A DNA stretch of 6,941 nucleotides from the NCBI GenBank assembly GCA_003158355.1, contig PMIV01000230.1:1160-8100 (forward strand), read 5' to 3'. The translations under genes were made by a program, and so were the position numbers. A model generated the notes under the pieces. That model was not told where the DNA came from. It saw only the letters and a program-made list of their open reading frames with translations, and searched no databases. This DNA comes from Anaerolineaceae bacterium (GTDB lineage Bacteria > Chloroflexota > Anaerolineae > Anaerolineales > Anaerolineaceae). This document shows positions 1 through 5,787 of this stretch, piece by piece (positions within the stretch are counted from its first letter, which is position 1; every line of letters begins with the position of its first letter).

Positions 1-5
1 TACCA

Positions 6-29
6 GTGCTCCCTGTTATTAGGGAGTAC
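6..29. repeat. Inverted repeat over the stop codon of the Ig-like lipoprotein gene
   Basis: Nine-base arms (6-14 and 21-29) face each other across a 6-nt loop. Six central pairs are perfect (CTCCCT/AGGGAG) and the third outer position is a mismatch in the minus-strand RNA (a G-T wobble in the plus-strand RNA). The loop holds the tandem stop codons (TAA TAA) of the minus-strand lipoprotein gene. This could be the stem of a transcription terminator, but the window ends 5 nt beyond it, so a U-run cannot be seen. On the plus strand no T-run follows. Confidence 0.35.
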
Positions 30-960
30 AAGTAACCGGAACAGTGCCCTCAGAAAAATCTTGATGGTTGGGGGTTTCGATGTAGACATGAACGGTCAAG
101 GCATTCGGTCCAACAATCGGCCAGGTGATGGCCGTGGAGGTGAGTGAACCGGCGGCACTGAAGGTCATGCTATAGGTACTTGAATTTCCTGTAGAAGTAA
201 CAAAATAATAGGTGACGGTACCTGCCGATGATGATGTAATTGTAGCAGATAAAGTAACGCTGCCGGGACAGACACCTGAATAAGAAGTAGGAGAGGCGGT
301 CACTGAAGCGGCAGTCGCCTGAAAGAAATGCTGCACAGTAATTTTCACCCAAAATGGACTGGCAGCAGAGGATCCAAAACCGAAGCTTTTACCGCTATTG
401 GTTTGCAGCATGAAATTACCTGTATAGGCACCGTCAGTGCTAGGCGCAACCAATGCGACCGAGATATCAATGGTTTGATTGGGAGCAACTGATCTTCCAA
501 GAGCTACAGAGGTGGCTCCCATGGCGTCACCGCTCACAAATACCAATTTAAAATCAGAAGTCCAGGTAGCTGCACCGCCATTGGTCAAACGCCAGGTCTT
601 GGTAAAAGCTTCACCTGGAATGTAGACAGAATTATCCGGAGCGGTAATATCTTCCACCCCGGTGATGAGGTAGTTGGGTTGAGAGGTGACGGTTGGGGCA
701 GTATAGGCCGCTGCTGTAGGCTGCGGTAAAGTGCCGCCAGTGGCAGTAGGAATAATTTTCTGGGTGGCAGTAGCAGCAACTGCTGTTGCCGTCGGGTTTG
801 TACTGTTTGCGAGTTGGGTTTGCAGTGCTGCCACGGTACTGGCGATCATGGTTTGAGCTATTGTTTCGCTGCCGGCGGAATTCCCGCCAGCAAGGCTGCA
901 TCCACTTAATAATAAGCTGATCAAAAAAAGATCAGAAAATATCCGTATAGGTGATTTCAT
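19..960 (-). CDS. Secreted lipoprotein with NBR1-type Ig-like domain
   Basis: This is a predicted surface lipoprotein of 313 aa with no known enzymatic role. Residues 1-20 form a signal peptide ending in a lipobox (LSG-C, Cys21). Residues about 50-95 are a Thr/Ala/Pro-rich low-complexity spacer. Residues about 104-209 resemble the Ig-like domain first described in human NBR1 (TAPDNSVYIPGEAFTKTWRL, then NGGAATWTSDFKLVF and a closing FWVKITV strand), which is common in extracytoplasmic proteins of Chloroflexota. Residues about 215-313 look like a second beta-sandwich, with Cys231 and Cys311 able to form a disulfide. I chose the ATG at 960 because a strong GGAGG (965-969) lies 4 nt upstream; an in-frame ATG at 987 would add nine residues ahead of the signal peptide and place the Shine-Dalgarno inside the gene. 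It lies 104 bp downstream of msrQ with its own promoter. Likely a binding or scaffold module; the ligand is unknown. Confidence 0.85.
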   Translation of the reverse strand: MKSPIRIFSDLFLISLLLSGCSLAGGNSAGSETIAQTMIASTVAALQTQLANSTNPTATAVAATATQKIIPTATGGTLPQPTAAAYTAPTVTSQPNYLITGVEDITAPDNSVYIPGEAFTKTWRLTNGGAATWTSDFKLVFVSGDAMGATSVALGRSVAPNQTIDISVALVAPSTDGAYTGNFMLQTNSGKSFGFGSSAASPFWVKITVQHFFQATAASVTASPTSYSGVCPGSVTLSATITSSSAGTVTYYFVTSTGNSSTYSMTFSAAGSLTSTAITWPIVGPNALTVHVYIETPNHQDFSEGTVPVTCTP

Positions 961-964
961 TGTT

Positions 965-969
965 CCTCC
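965..969 (-). promoter_or_regulatory. Ribosome binding site deciding the lipoprotein start
   Basis: The minus strand reads GGAGG-AACA-ATG. This near-perfect anti-16S match fixes the start at 960 rather than at the in-frame ATG at 987. The first two G residues are also part of an 11-base inverted-repeat arm (968-978). Confidence 0.8.
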
Positions 970-1025
970 AAAGAGACAGTTAATCATACCGTCTTTTCAC
1001 CGATATTATAGGGATGTCTCTCTGG
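968..1025. repeat. Long-range inverted repeat flanking the lipoprotein promoter -10
   Basis: Arm 968-978 (CCAAAGAGACA) and arm 1015-1025 (TGTCTCTCTGG) are reverse complements at 10 of 11 positions, with 36 bp between them. The distal arm lies in the spacer between -35 and -10. The proximal arm lies in the 5' leader and includes the first two bases of the Shine-Dalgarno. It could be a paired operator. In RNA reading through from msrQ, it could be a stem that partly masks the ribosome binding site. Function is inferred only. Confidence 0.4.
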
Positions 1026-1033
1026 GAATACAA
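1005..1033 (-). promoter_or_regulatory. Predicted sigma70-type promoter of the Ig-like lipoprotein gene
   Basis: On the minus strand, a perfect TATAAT (1005-1010) is preceded at 17 bp by TTGTAT (1028-1033), which shares only the TTG with the -35 consensus. Transcription would begin near 998 and give a leader of about 38 nt. No clear terminator separates it from msrQ, so read-through from msrPQ is also possible. Confidence 0.5.
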
Positions 1034-1064
1034 TAGAAACATTAACAAATAGATCAGTGGTGGG

Positions 1065-1691
1065 TCACCTATGCAGCCGTCTTAATGCTGACCGGATGGG
1101 TTTGAGGCGAATGAGCAGCAGAATGGAAAGCACGATCATTGAAATCAACGGCCAGAAGACTTCACCGCTCAATTTGAAAATGTTTCCTTTTATACTTAAA
1201 GCAAAATGCAGCACAACCAGTCCGCCCGTCAGATAAACCAACGTGTGCAGTCGCTGCCAGTTCTTTTTCAGCCTTCTTTGCCAGCCCTGCGTTGAGGTAA
1301 CGGCCAGCAGCAGCAAGAGCACAAATGCAGCCAGACCAAACCAAAGATAGGTTTTATTCAGCACGAGCGGGATGATCTCATCCCAGGTAAAACCATAATC
1401 GAGACCCACAAAGAGCAGCAGGTGCAAGGCTGCATATGCAAAAGCATACAGTCCCAACGGCTTCCTGAACTGGGTGAAACGCGCAGAATTGGTGATGAAG
1501 CGCAGGGGAGTGCAGGCCAGCGAAGCCAGCAGCAGTACCAGCGCGTAATCACCGCTGCGTTTTTCCAGGTACTGAATGGGATTGATCCCCCATCCGTCAA
1601 TGAGGAACACTCCGGCTAGCCACAACAGCGGGGTCAGTGCAGCCAGATGGATCAGCCATTGAGGAAAGAGTTTCGTTTTGACACGGTTCAA
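1065..1691 (-). CDS. msrQ: MsrQ, haem-binding membrane subunit of the MsrPQ methionine sulfoxide reductase
   Basis: This is a 208-aa integral membrane haem b protein of the YedZ/ferric-reductase-like family; it passes electrons from the quinone pool or flavin donors to MsrP. It has about six hydrophobic segments (approximately residues 14-31, 48-61, 78-96, 113-131, 148-166 and 178-195). Candidate haem ligands are His90 (in YAALHLLLF), His149 (in QRLHTLVYL) and His162 (in VVLHFAL), in the order and spacing known for the E. coli protein. Family length is about 200 aa, so it looks complete. The start is TTG at 1691, which overlaps the msrP TGA by 2 nt; a GGTGA (1699-1703) lies 7 nt upstream and no other plausible start codon precedes the first membrane segment. 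Translation is therefore probably coupled to msrP. Assignment is supported by both the His pattern and the neighbouring msrP. Confidence 0.93.
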   Translation of the reverse strand: MNRVKTKLFPQWLIHLAALTPLLWLAGVFLIDGWGINPIQYLEKRSGDYALVLLLASLACTPLRFITNSARFTQFRKPLGLYAFAYAALHLLLFVGLDYGFTWDEIIPLVLNKTYLWFGLAAFVLLLLLAVTSTQGWQRRLKKNWQRLHTLVYLTGGLVVLHFALSIKGNIFKLSGEVFWPLISMIVLSILLLIRLKPIRSALRRLHR

Positions 1692-2623
1692 TAGTTTTTC
1701 ACCAGATCCATGCCGTCATAGAGGTAAGCTACCTGTTCACCATAGCCGTTGAATATATAGGTTTGACGCCGTTTTAATTCCCCGATGCGCCTTTCGGTAG
1801 CCTGTGACCAACGCGGATGAGGAACGTTCGGGTTCACGTTGGAATAAAAACCATATTCATCCGGTGCCAGGAGATTCCAGAAGGTAGGCGGTTGGTCTGC
1901 CACCAGTTCGATCTTGACGATGGATTTGATACTCTTAAAGCCATATTTCCAGGGAACCACCAGGCGAATCGGAGCACCATCTTGCGGGGGCAGAATTTTG
2001 CCGTATAGACCGGTAGCCAGAATAGTCAGATCATGGTTGGCCTCATCCAAACGCAGCCCTTCGGTGTAAGGCCAGGTGTAGAAAGCGCTATTCTGGCCGG
2101 GCAAGTTCGCCGGATCATCAGGACCGGTGAATTTGACATATTTGGCGCTGTCTTTTACCCCTACATCAGACAACAATTTGTGCAGTGCAAAGCCGTTCCA
2201 CGGAATGACCATCGACCAGCCCTCCACGCAGCGGAGACGGTAGATGCGTTCTTCGGCGGGGTAGGTTTTCATTAAGTCGGACACACTGATCTTTCCCGGA
2301 TGTTCCACCAGCCCGGCAATTTCCAACGTCCAGGGTTCAGTTTTGTAGTTCACGGCCAGGTCAGCGACGCTCCCTTTATCGGTTGAAAATTCATAAAAAT
2401 TGTTATAGTGCGTGATGGTATCCAGCGGAGTTAAAATATCAGGCACCGGTGTGTCCGTAACCAGTGAGCCGGTGGAAGCTGTACCGGTATCCGGGGTAGT
2501 AGTGATTCCGCAGGCAACCAGGGCAGCGCTCAGGCCAACAGTGCCTACCAGAGCGAGAAATTTTCGGCGGGAGAAATAGAGTTTTTCGGGGGTAATTTCT
2601 TTATGCAGATCATCCGGCTTCAT
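1688..2623 (-). CDS. msrP: MsrP, molybdopterin-dependent protein-methionine-sulfoxide reductase
   Basis: This 311-aa enzyme of the YedY/sulfite-oxidase fold reduces methionine sulfoxide in exported proteins, using Mo-molybdopterin and electrons from MsrQ. The N-terminus carries a twin-arginine signal (S18-R-R-K-F-L23) followed by a hydrophobic stretch ending in a lipobox, LVA-C38, and a Thr-rich linker (40-66). The product may therefore be a Tat-exported lipoprotein, unlike the soluble E. coli enzyme. The molybdenum-ligand cysteine is Cys132 in [15 protein letters not shown]; the conserved [15 protein letters not shown] block is at 219-233 and the family's tail ([11 protein letters not shown], 268-278) is intact. 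I prefer ATG 2623, with AGGTGA at 2628-2633, over an in-frame GTG at 2644 that would add seven residues. It is followed directly by msrQ. A Mo-cofactor supply is required but is not encoded here. Confidence 0.94.
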   Translation of the reverse strand: MKPDDLHKEITPEKLYFSRRKFLALVGTVGLSAALVACGITTTPDTGTASTGSLVTDTPVPDILTPLDTITHYNNFYEFSTDKGSVADLAVNYKTEPWTLEIAGLVEHPGKISVSDLMKTYPAEERIYRLRCVEGWSMVIPWNGFALHKLLSDVGVKDSAKYVKFTGPDDPANLPGQNSAFYTWPYTEGLRLDEANHDLTILATGLYGKILPPQDGAPIRLVVPWKYGFKSIKSIVKIELVADQPPTFWNLLAPDEYGFYSNVNPNVPHPRWSQATERRIGELKRRQTYIFNGYGEQVAYLYDGMDLVKNY

Positions 2624-2627
2624 AATA

Positions 2628-2633
2628 TCACCT
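2628..2633 (-). promoter_or_regulatory. Ribosome binding site deciding the msrP start
   Basis: AGGTGA on the minus strand ends 4 nt before the ATG at 2623 and matches the 16S anti-Shine-Dalgarno. This supports ATG 2623 over GTG 2644, which has only a weaker AAAGG upstream. Confidence 0.65.
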
Positions 2634-2660
2634 GTTATTACCACGAATAAAACCTTTAAT

Positions 2661-2689
2661 ATCTATATTACCTACAAAATATTATAGAT
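2661..2689 (-). promoter_or_regulatory. A+T-rich msrPQ upstream region with -10 and inverted repeat
   Basis: The gap between the MFS gene and msrP is strongly A+T-rich. The minus strand carries a perfect TATAAT at 2681-2686, but no good -35 at 16-18 bp (CCCAAT-like only). Seven-base perfect arms, ATCTATA (2661-2667) and TATAGAT (2683-2689), 15 bp apart, overlap the -10 and could be an operator. In such A+T-rich DNA they may be chance. No terminator hairpin with a U-run was found after the MFS stop codon, so transcription from the MFS gene may continue into msrPQ. Confidence 0.4.
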
Positions 2690-2716
2690 GTATTAATGTT
2701 TATATTGGGAGGGTGA

Positions 2717-4015
2717 CTAATTTAAAGTGCGCATGAAGGGACGGAAGAAAAAAGTAATGATGAAAATGACCATCATGAGGCTGCTGAACAAGATCACCGT
2801 GACCGGTTCGCCAATTTTACTGGCGACAGTACCGGCGATCAGAGAGCCCACGGGGGACCCTCCCATGAAAACCAGAGAGTAGACACCCATGACACGACCG
2901 CGCAGTTGGTCAGGCACGTAATTTTGGATGAGTGCATTGGTGGTGTTGATCATGGCCATTACCGCCCAGCCGATACAGACCATCACGGCCAGCGAAAGCG
3001 GCACCCAGCGTACGAAAGCAAAGATTATAAAAAAGATGGGGGTAAAAAAGTAGCCGATCGCCCAGATCTTGCCGCGTGTACCGCGCGAACCGATATATGC
3101 GATCATTAAAGCGCCTATCAGGGAGCCGATGCCGCGGGCAGAGAGCAGCAGCCCGTTCGTGGTCACATCGCCTTTAAGCACATCCACTGACCAGGCCGGC
3201 AGCAGCGTCAGCAGGCCAAAACCAAAAATACCGACTACCCCCAGGTTGACGAGCAGCGCGCGGATGGTTTTATCTTGAACTGCGTAAATGACGCCTTCTT
3301 TGAGCTCTTTAAAAGCTGAATTTCCAGAACGGGGACTCAGTATGCCAGAAAGTTTCATTAACAGAAGCGCGAAGATGACTGCAATGAAGGAGATACCATT
3401 GATGGTAAAGCACCAACCCGGTCCCAGCCAGGCATAGACCAGACCTGCCACGGCCGGGCCAACTACTGTGCCAATGTTGAACATGGTACTGTTCAAGGCG
3501 ATGGCATTGGTCATGTCTTTACGATCGACCATTTCTGAGACGAAGGATTGACGGGCCGGGGTTTCAAAGGCGTTAGCGGTGCCCAGTAGAAAGGCCAGCA
3601 CAATGATGTGCCAGGGCTGAACTAAATTGGAGAAAGTCAACGCTGCCAAAATGAAGGCCAGCACCATCATGGAAGTTTGAGTAATGACGATCAATCTGCG
3701 GCGAGGAATGCGGTCTGCGATCACACCGCCGTACAGCGTGAACAACAGGATGGGTAAGCCGTTGGCAAAACTGACATACCCCAGAAAAGCATCCGATTTG
3801 GTGATCTGATAGATCAAATATCCCTGGGCAGTGGCCTGCATCCAGGTTCCCACCAACGAGACAATCTGACCGATGAACCACAATCGGTAATTGGGATAAT
3901 TTAAAGCGATAAAAGTGTCGGATATTTTTTGAGATCTCATAAATTTTTTTCGAGACGGTATGTTGTGAATATACCACTGTTTTAAACTCTCAAAATCTTG
4001 AATATATTTGGACAT
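2717..4015 (-). CDS. MFS exporter of the EntS/MFS_3 type
   Basis: This 432-aa polytopic membrane protein belongs to the major facilitator superfamily, in the proton-driven efflux branch that includes EntS and MFS_3 'transmembrane secretion effector' proteins. Diagnostic stretches are NYRLWFIGQIVSLVGTWMQ at the start of TM1 (42-60), the motif-A loop GGVIADRIPRRR (96-107) between TM2 and TM3, GTANAFETPARQSFVSEMV (145-163), and VPDQLRGRVMGVYSLVFMG (367-385), the equivalent loop in the second half. About twelve hydrophobic segments are visible and the length is usual. The start is uncertain: ATG 4015 gives a 25-residue polar extension and has no clear Shine-Dalgarno, while ATG 3940 (Met26) fits the usual family start but also lacks one. 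It is divergent from a nitroreductase gene and upstream of msrPQ. Substrate cannot be read from the sequence; a drug, siderophore or metabolite are all possible. Confidence 0.9.
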   Translation of the reverse strand: MSKYIQDFESLKQWYIHNIPSRKKFMRSQKISDTFIALNYPNYRLWFIGQIVSLVGTWMQATAQGYLIYQITKSDAFLGYVSFANGLPILLFTLYGGVIADRIPRRRLIVITQTSMMVLAFILAALTFSNLVQPWHIIVLAFLLGTANAFETPARQSFVSEMVDRKDMTNAIALNSTMFNIGTVVGPAVAGLVYAWLGPGWCFTINGISFIAVIFALLLMKLSGILSPRSGNSAFKELKEGVIYAVQDKTIRALLVNLGVVGIFGFGLLTLLPAWSVDVLKGDVTTNGLLLSARGIGSLIGALMIAYIGSRGTRGKIWAIGYFFTPIFFIIFAFVRWVPLSLAVMVCIGWAVMAMINTTNALIQNYVPDQLRGRVMGVYSLVFMGGSPVGSLIAGTVASKIGEPVTVILFSSLMMVIFIITFFFRPFMRTLN

Positions 4016-4033
4016 TCATTTTGATAACTATGT

Positions 4034-4061
4034 TTGTTGAAGCCTCATTCGCTCTTATAAT
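4034..4061 (+). promoter_or_regulatory. Predicted promoter of the nitroreductase operon in the divergent region
   Basis: A perfect TATAAT (4056-4061) is preceded at 16 bp by TTGTTG (4034-4039), a half-match to the -35 consensus. Transcription would start near 4068, with a leader of about 50 nt. On the opposite strand a TATTAT (4060-4065) overlaps this -10 and could serve the MFS gene, so the two promoters may be face-to-face and compete. The whole intergenic region is 102 bp. Confidence 0.5.
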
Positions 4062-4083
4062 AATAGGAAGCAGATAACGATTC

Positions 4084-4100
4084 GAGGAATTATTTTCCTC
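4084..4100 (+). other. Small hairpin in the nitroreductase leader
   Basis: GAGGAA (4084-4089) and TTCCTC (4095-4100) form a perfect 6-bp stem with a 5-nt loop. It lies 4 nt before the AAAGG ribosome binding site at 4105-4109. It has no following T-run, so it is not a terminator. It may be a DNA operator or an mRNA 5' stabilising stem. Confidence 0.4.
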
Positions 4101-4117
4101 AGTGAAAGGTACAAAAA

Positions 4118-4711
4118 ATGAATGAAATGATTGATCTGATCTATAAACGACGCTCCATTCGTAAATTTACCGAAAAGCCTTTGAGCCAGGAAATACTTGA
4201 TGAATTACTCAAAGCCGGGATGGCAGGCCCATCTGCTATGAATGCCCAACCCTGGGAGTTCGTAGTGGTGACAGACCCTGAGTTATTGAAAAAATTCAGG
4301 CAAGCGCTGATGTTTGCCAAGCAAAACTATACTGCTATCATTTGTGTCTGCGGCAGCCCGCGCGCGCAGAAGAATAAATCTGGTGACCGTTTCTGGGTGC
4401 AAGATTGTTCGGCAGCCACCGAGAATATCCTCCTGGCAGCCACCTCTTTAGGGTTGGGATCCGTCTGGATCGGAGTTTATCCGGTGACGGTTTTCGTACG
4501 GCAGGTAAAGGCAATTTTAAACCTTCCCGAAGAAGTTACACCGCTTAATATCATCGGGCTGGGGTATCCGGCTGAAGTGAAAGAACCGCGTACACAATAT
4601 GACGAAAGCCGGGTACACTGGCAGACTTACGGGCCGGCAGAGAAACGCCGCGGCCGTCTTTTCCCTCCCCGTAAAAATGAAACTGTTCTGGAACATAACG
4701 AAGAGGAATAA
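4118..4711 (+). CDS. Nitroreductase family FMN-dependent oxidoreductase
   Basis: A 197-aa flavoprotein of the nitroreductase superfamily, expected to be a cytoplasmic dimer reducing nitro compounds, quinones or similar acceptors with NAD(P)H. FMN-phosphate contacts are predicted in RRSIRKF (11-17); the second FMN motif is AGPSAMNAQPWEFVV (36-50). The helix WVQDCSAATENILLAATSLGLGSVWIG (93-119) carries the typical ENxLLAA...GLGSxWIG pattern, and IIGLGYPAE (145-153) is the usual closing strand. Length fits the smaller members of the family. The start at 4118 has AAAGG 8 nt upstream; the in-frame Met4 would be too far away. The charged C-terminal tail (172-197) is poorly conserved in this family. 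Its stop codon directly abuts the next start. It heads a likely four-gene operon. The precise substrate is unknown. Confidence 0.92.
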   Translation: MNEMIDLIYKRRSIRKFTEKPLSQEILDELLKAGMAGPSAMNAQPWEFVVVTDPELLKKFRQALMFAKQNYTAIICVCGSPRAQKNKSGDRFWVQDCSAATENILLAATSLGLGSVWIGVYPVTVFVRQVKAILNLPEEVTPLNIIGLGYPAEVKEPRTQYDESRVHWQTYGPAEKRRGRLFPPRKNETVLEHNEEE

Positions 4712-5158
4712 ATGTCTGTGGAATTACGCGAATTTTTTGTGGCAGATTATGAGGCCGCATTAGATCTGTGGAATCGCTGCGAAGGAATCGGCTTGAGCGA
4801 CGCAGACCAACCTTGCGCCATTAAACGCTTTCTGGAACACAACCCCGGCTTAAGCTTTGTGGCGATCGTGGATGGAAAGTTGGCTGGCACCTCCCTTTGC
4901 GGTCATGACGGAGGCAGAGGCTACCTGTATCACCTGGCAGTCGACCCAAATTCCCGCCGGCAGGGATTGGGCAAACTGCTGGCCCAGGCTTCTCTGAATG
5001 CGCTCAAGACTGCCGGGATCCAAAAATGCCACATCTTTGTTTATCATAATAATGAGAACGGCAAAGCGTTCTGGAAAAGTTCCGGCTGGAAGCTGCGCCC
5101 AGAGATCGATCTCCTTTCTTACGATGTTGAGATCGAGAAAGTGCAAAGCTCGTGTTGA
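4712..5158 (+). CDS. GNAT family N-acetyltransferase, YpeA-like
   Basis: A 148-aa cytoplasmic acetyltransferase that would move an acetyl group from acetyl-CoA to an amine of a small molecule or protein. The acetyl-CoA pyrophosphate loop is RRQGLGK at 82-88 (R/Q-x-x-G-x-G), preceded by the beta-4 strand YLYHLAVDPNS (71-81). The later YHNNENGKAFWKSSGWK (111-127) is the usual motif B with the conserved N...A/F-Y/W...G-F/W pattern. The N-terminal DYEAALDLWNRCEGIGLS resembles the E. coli YpeA family. Translation starts immediately after the nitroreductase TAA with GAGGA 6 nt upstream, so the two are co-translated. The acetyl acceptor is not predictable; antibiotic or small-amine detoxification is only one possibility. 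Confidence 0.9.
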   Translation: MSVELREFFVADYEAALDLWNRCEGIGLSDADQPCAIKRFLEHNPGLSFVAIVDGKLAGTSLCGHDGGRGYLYHLAVDPNSRRQGLGKLLAQASLNALKTAGIQKCHIFVYHNNENGKAFWKSSGWKLRPEIDLLSYDVEIEKVQSSC

Positions 5159-5177
5159 TCTCTGATTCAGGCAAATT

Positions 5178-5777
5178 ATGAAGCGAATCTATTGTCTGGT
5201 ATTACTGTCGGTTCTGTTATTAACCGCCTGTGATCGTACTGCCACTCGAACGAACTGGTCCCCCATCAATCAAGAAGAGGGCAGCACTGTTGATGCCACC
5301 CTGCCGGCTACCCTGGCAGCCGCATCCACACCTGTGCCAACGGCTGCGGCAACTGCAACCGTCACTGCCGCTGCGACCGTGATGCCAATCGGTACGCTGG
5401 ACGTCAGTGCTTTACCATCCAAATTACCGGCATCAGTGAAGGGTTATGAACTCTATTCTTGGCAAACTGGTGAAGAGTGGAACTACACGCTCATTACCGG
5501 TACCAACCGCACCAAGTCTTTTGATGAAATTATTGCCCCGGCGAATACCGTAGGCAGCGATGGTTTAATTAAGATCTCGGTGCGCGGCGAAGCGGATTTA
5601 AAGAAAGTTCTCAGTTTGCTACCCAGAGGGGAAGATATCACCTGGGGCGGTTGGGAAATCGTGGACGAGATGCAGCCCGGAGTGATTTATTTGACCTTTC
5701 CTCCGCAGGCCATCATGGATGATGTGGCGGCGTTTTGTTTGACCCAGCATCTGAATTTAACATCTTTGAAAAAATAA
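5178..5777 (+). CDS. Small secreted lipoprotein with an unassigned C-terminal domain
   Basis: I do not recognise the function of this 199-aa protein. Residues 1-17 form a signal peptide with a lipobox (LLTA-C18). Residues about 38-70 are a Thr/Ala/Pro-rich low-complexity tether. From about residue 85 to 197 there is a compact, non-repetitive domain that begins ASVKGYELYSWQTGEEW and continues LITGTNRTKSFDEI, with a Trp-rich strand (TWGGWEIVDEM) and a single Cys187. The GYELYSW...TLITGTNR pattern looks like a genuine conserved domain rather than linker, but I cannot name it with confidence. The gene starts 19 nt after the GNAT stop, with a weak AGG Shine-Dalgarno, and ends with tandem stops TAA TAA 10 nt before add. 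Its place in the operon may be incidental. Confidence 0.8.
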   Translation: MKRIYCLVLLSVLLLTACDRTATRTNWSPINQEEGSTVDATLPATLAAASTPVPTAAATATVTAAATVMPIGTLDVSALPSKLPASVKGYELYSWQTGEEWNYTLITGTNRTKSFDEIIAPANTVGSDGLIKISVRGEADLKKVLSLLPRGEDITWGGWEIVDEMQPGVIYLTFPPQAIMDDVAAFCLTQHLNLTSLKK

Positions 5778-5787
5778 TAAGGTCTTC

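Noticed and set aside
688..830. Thr/Ala/Pro-rich stretch considered as a DNA tandem repeat
   Set aside because: The low complexity is at protein level only; no exact DNA unit repeats at a fixed period.
960..987. Upstream in-frame ATG for the Ig-like lipoprotein, nine residues earlier
   Set aside because: The Shine-Dalgarno GGAGG at 965-969 would lie inside the coding region, and the signal peptide starts properly at the ATG at 960.
1817..2275. Plus-strand reading frames opposite msrP
   Set aside because: They lie antisense to a gene with clear family motifs, and they show no motif or ribosome binding site of their own.
2623..2644. GTG start for msrP at 2644
   Set aside because: It would add seven residues and has a weaker AAAGG site; ATG 2623 has AGGTGA at suitable spacing. 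It cannot be fully excluded.
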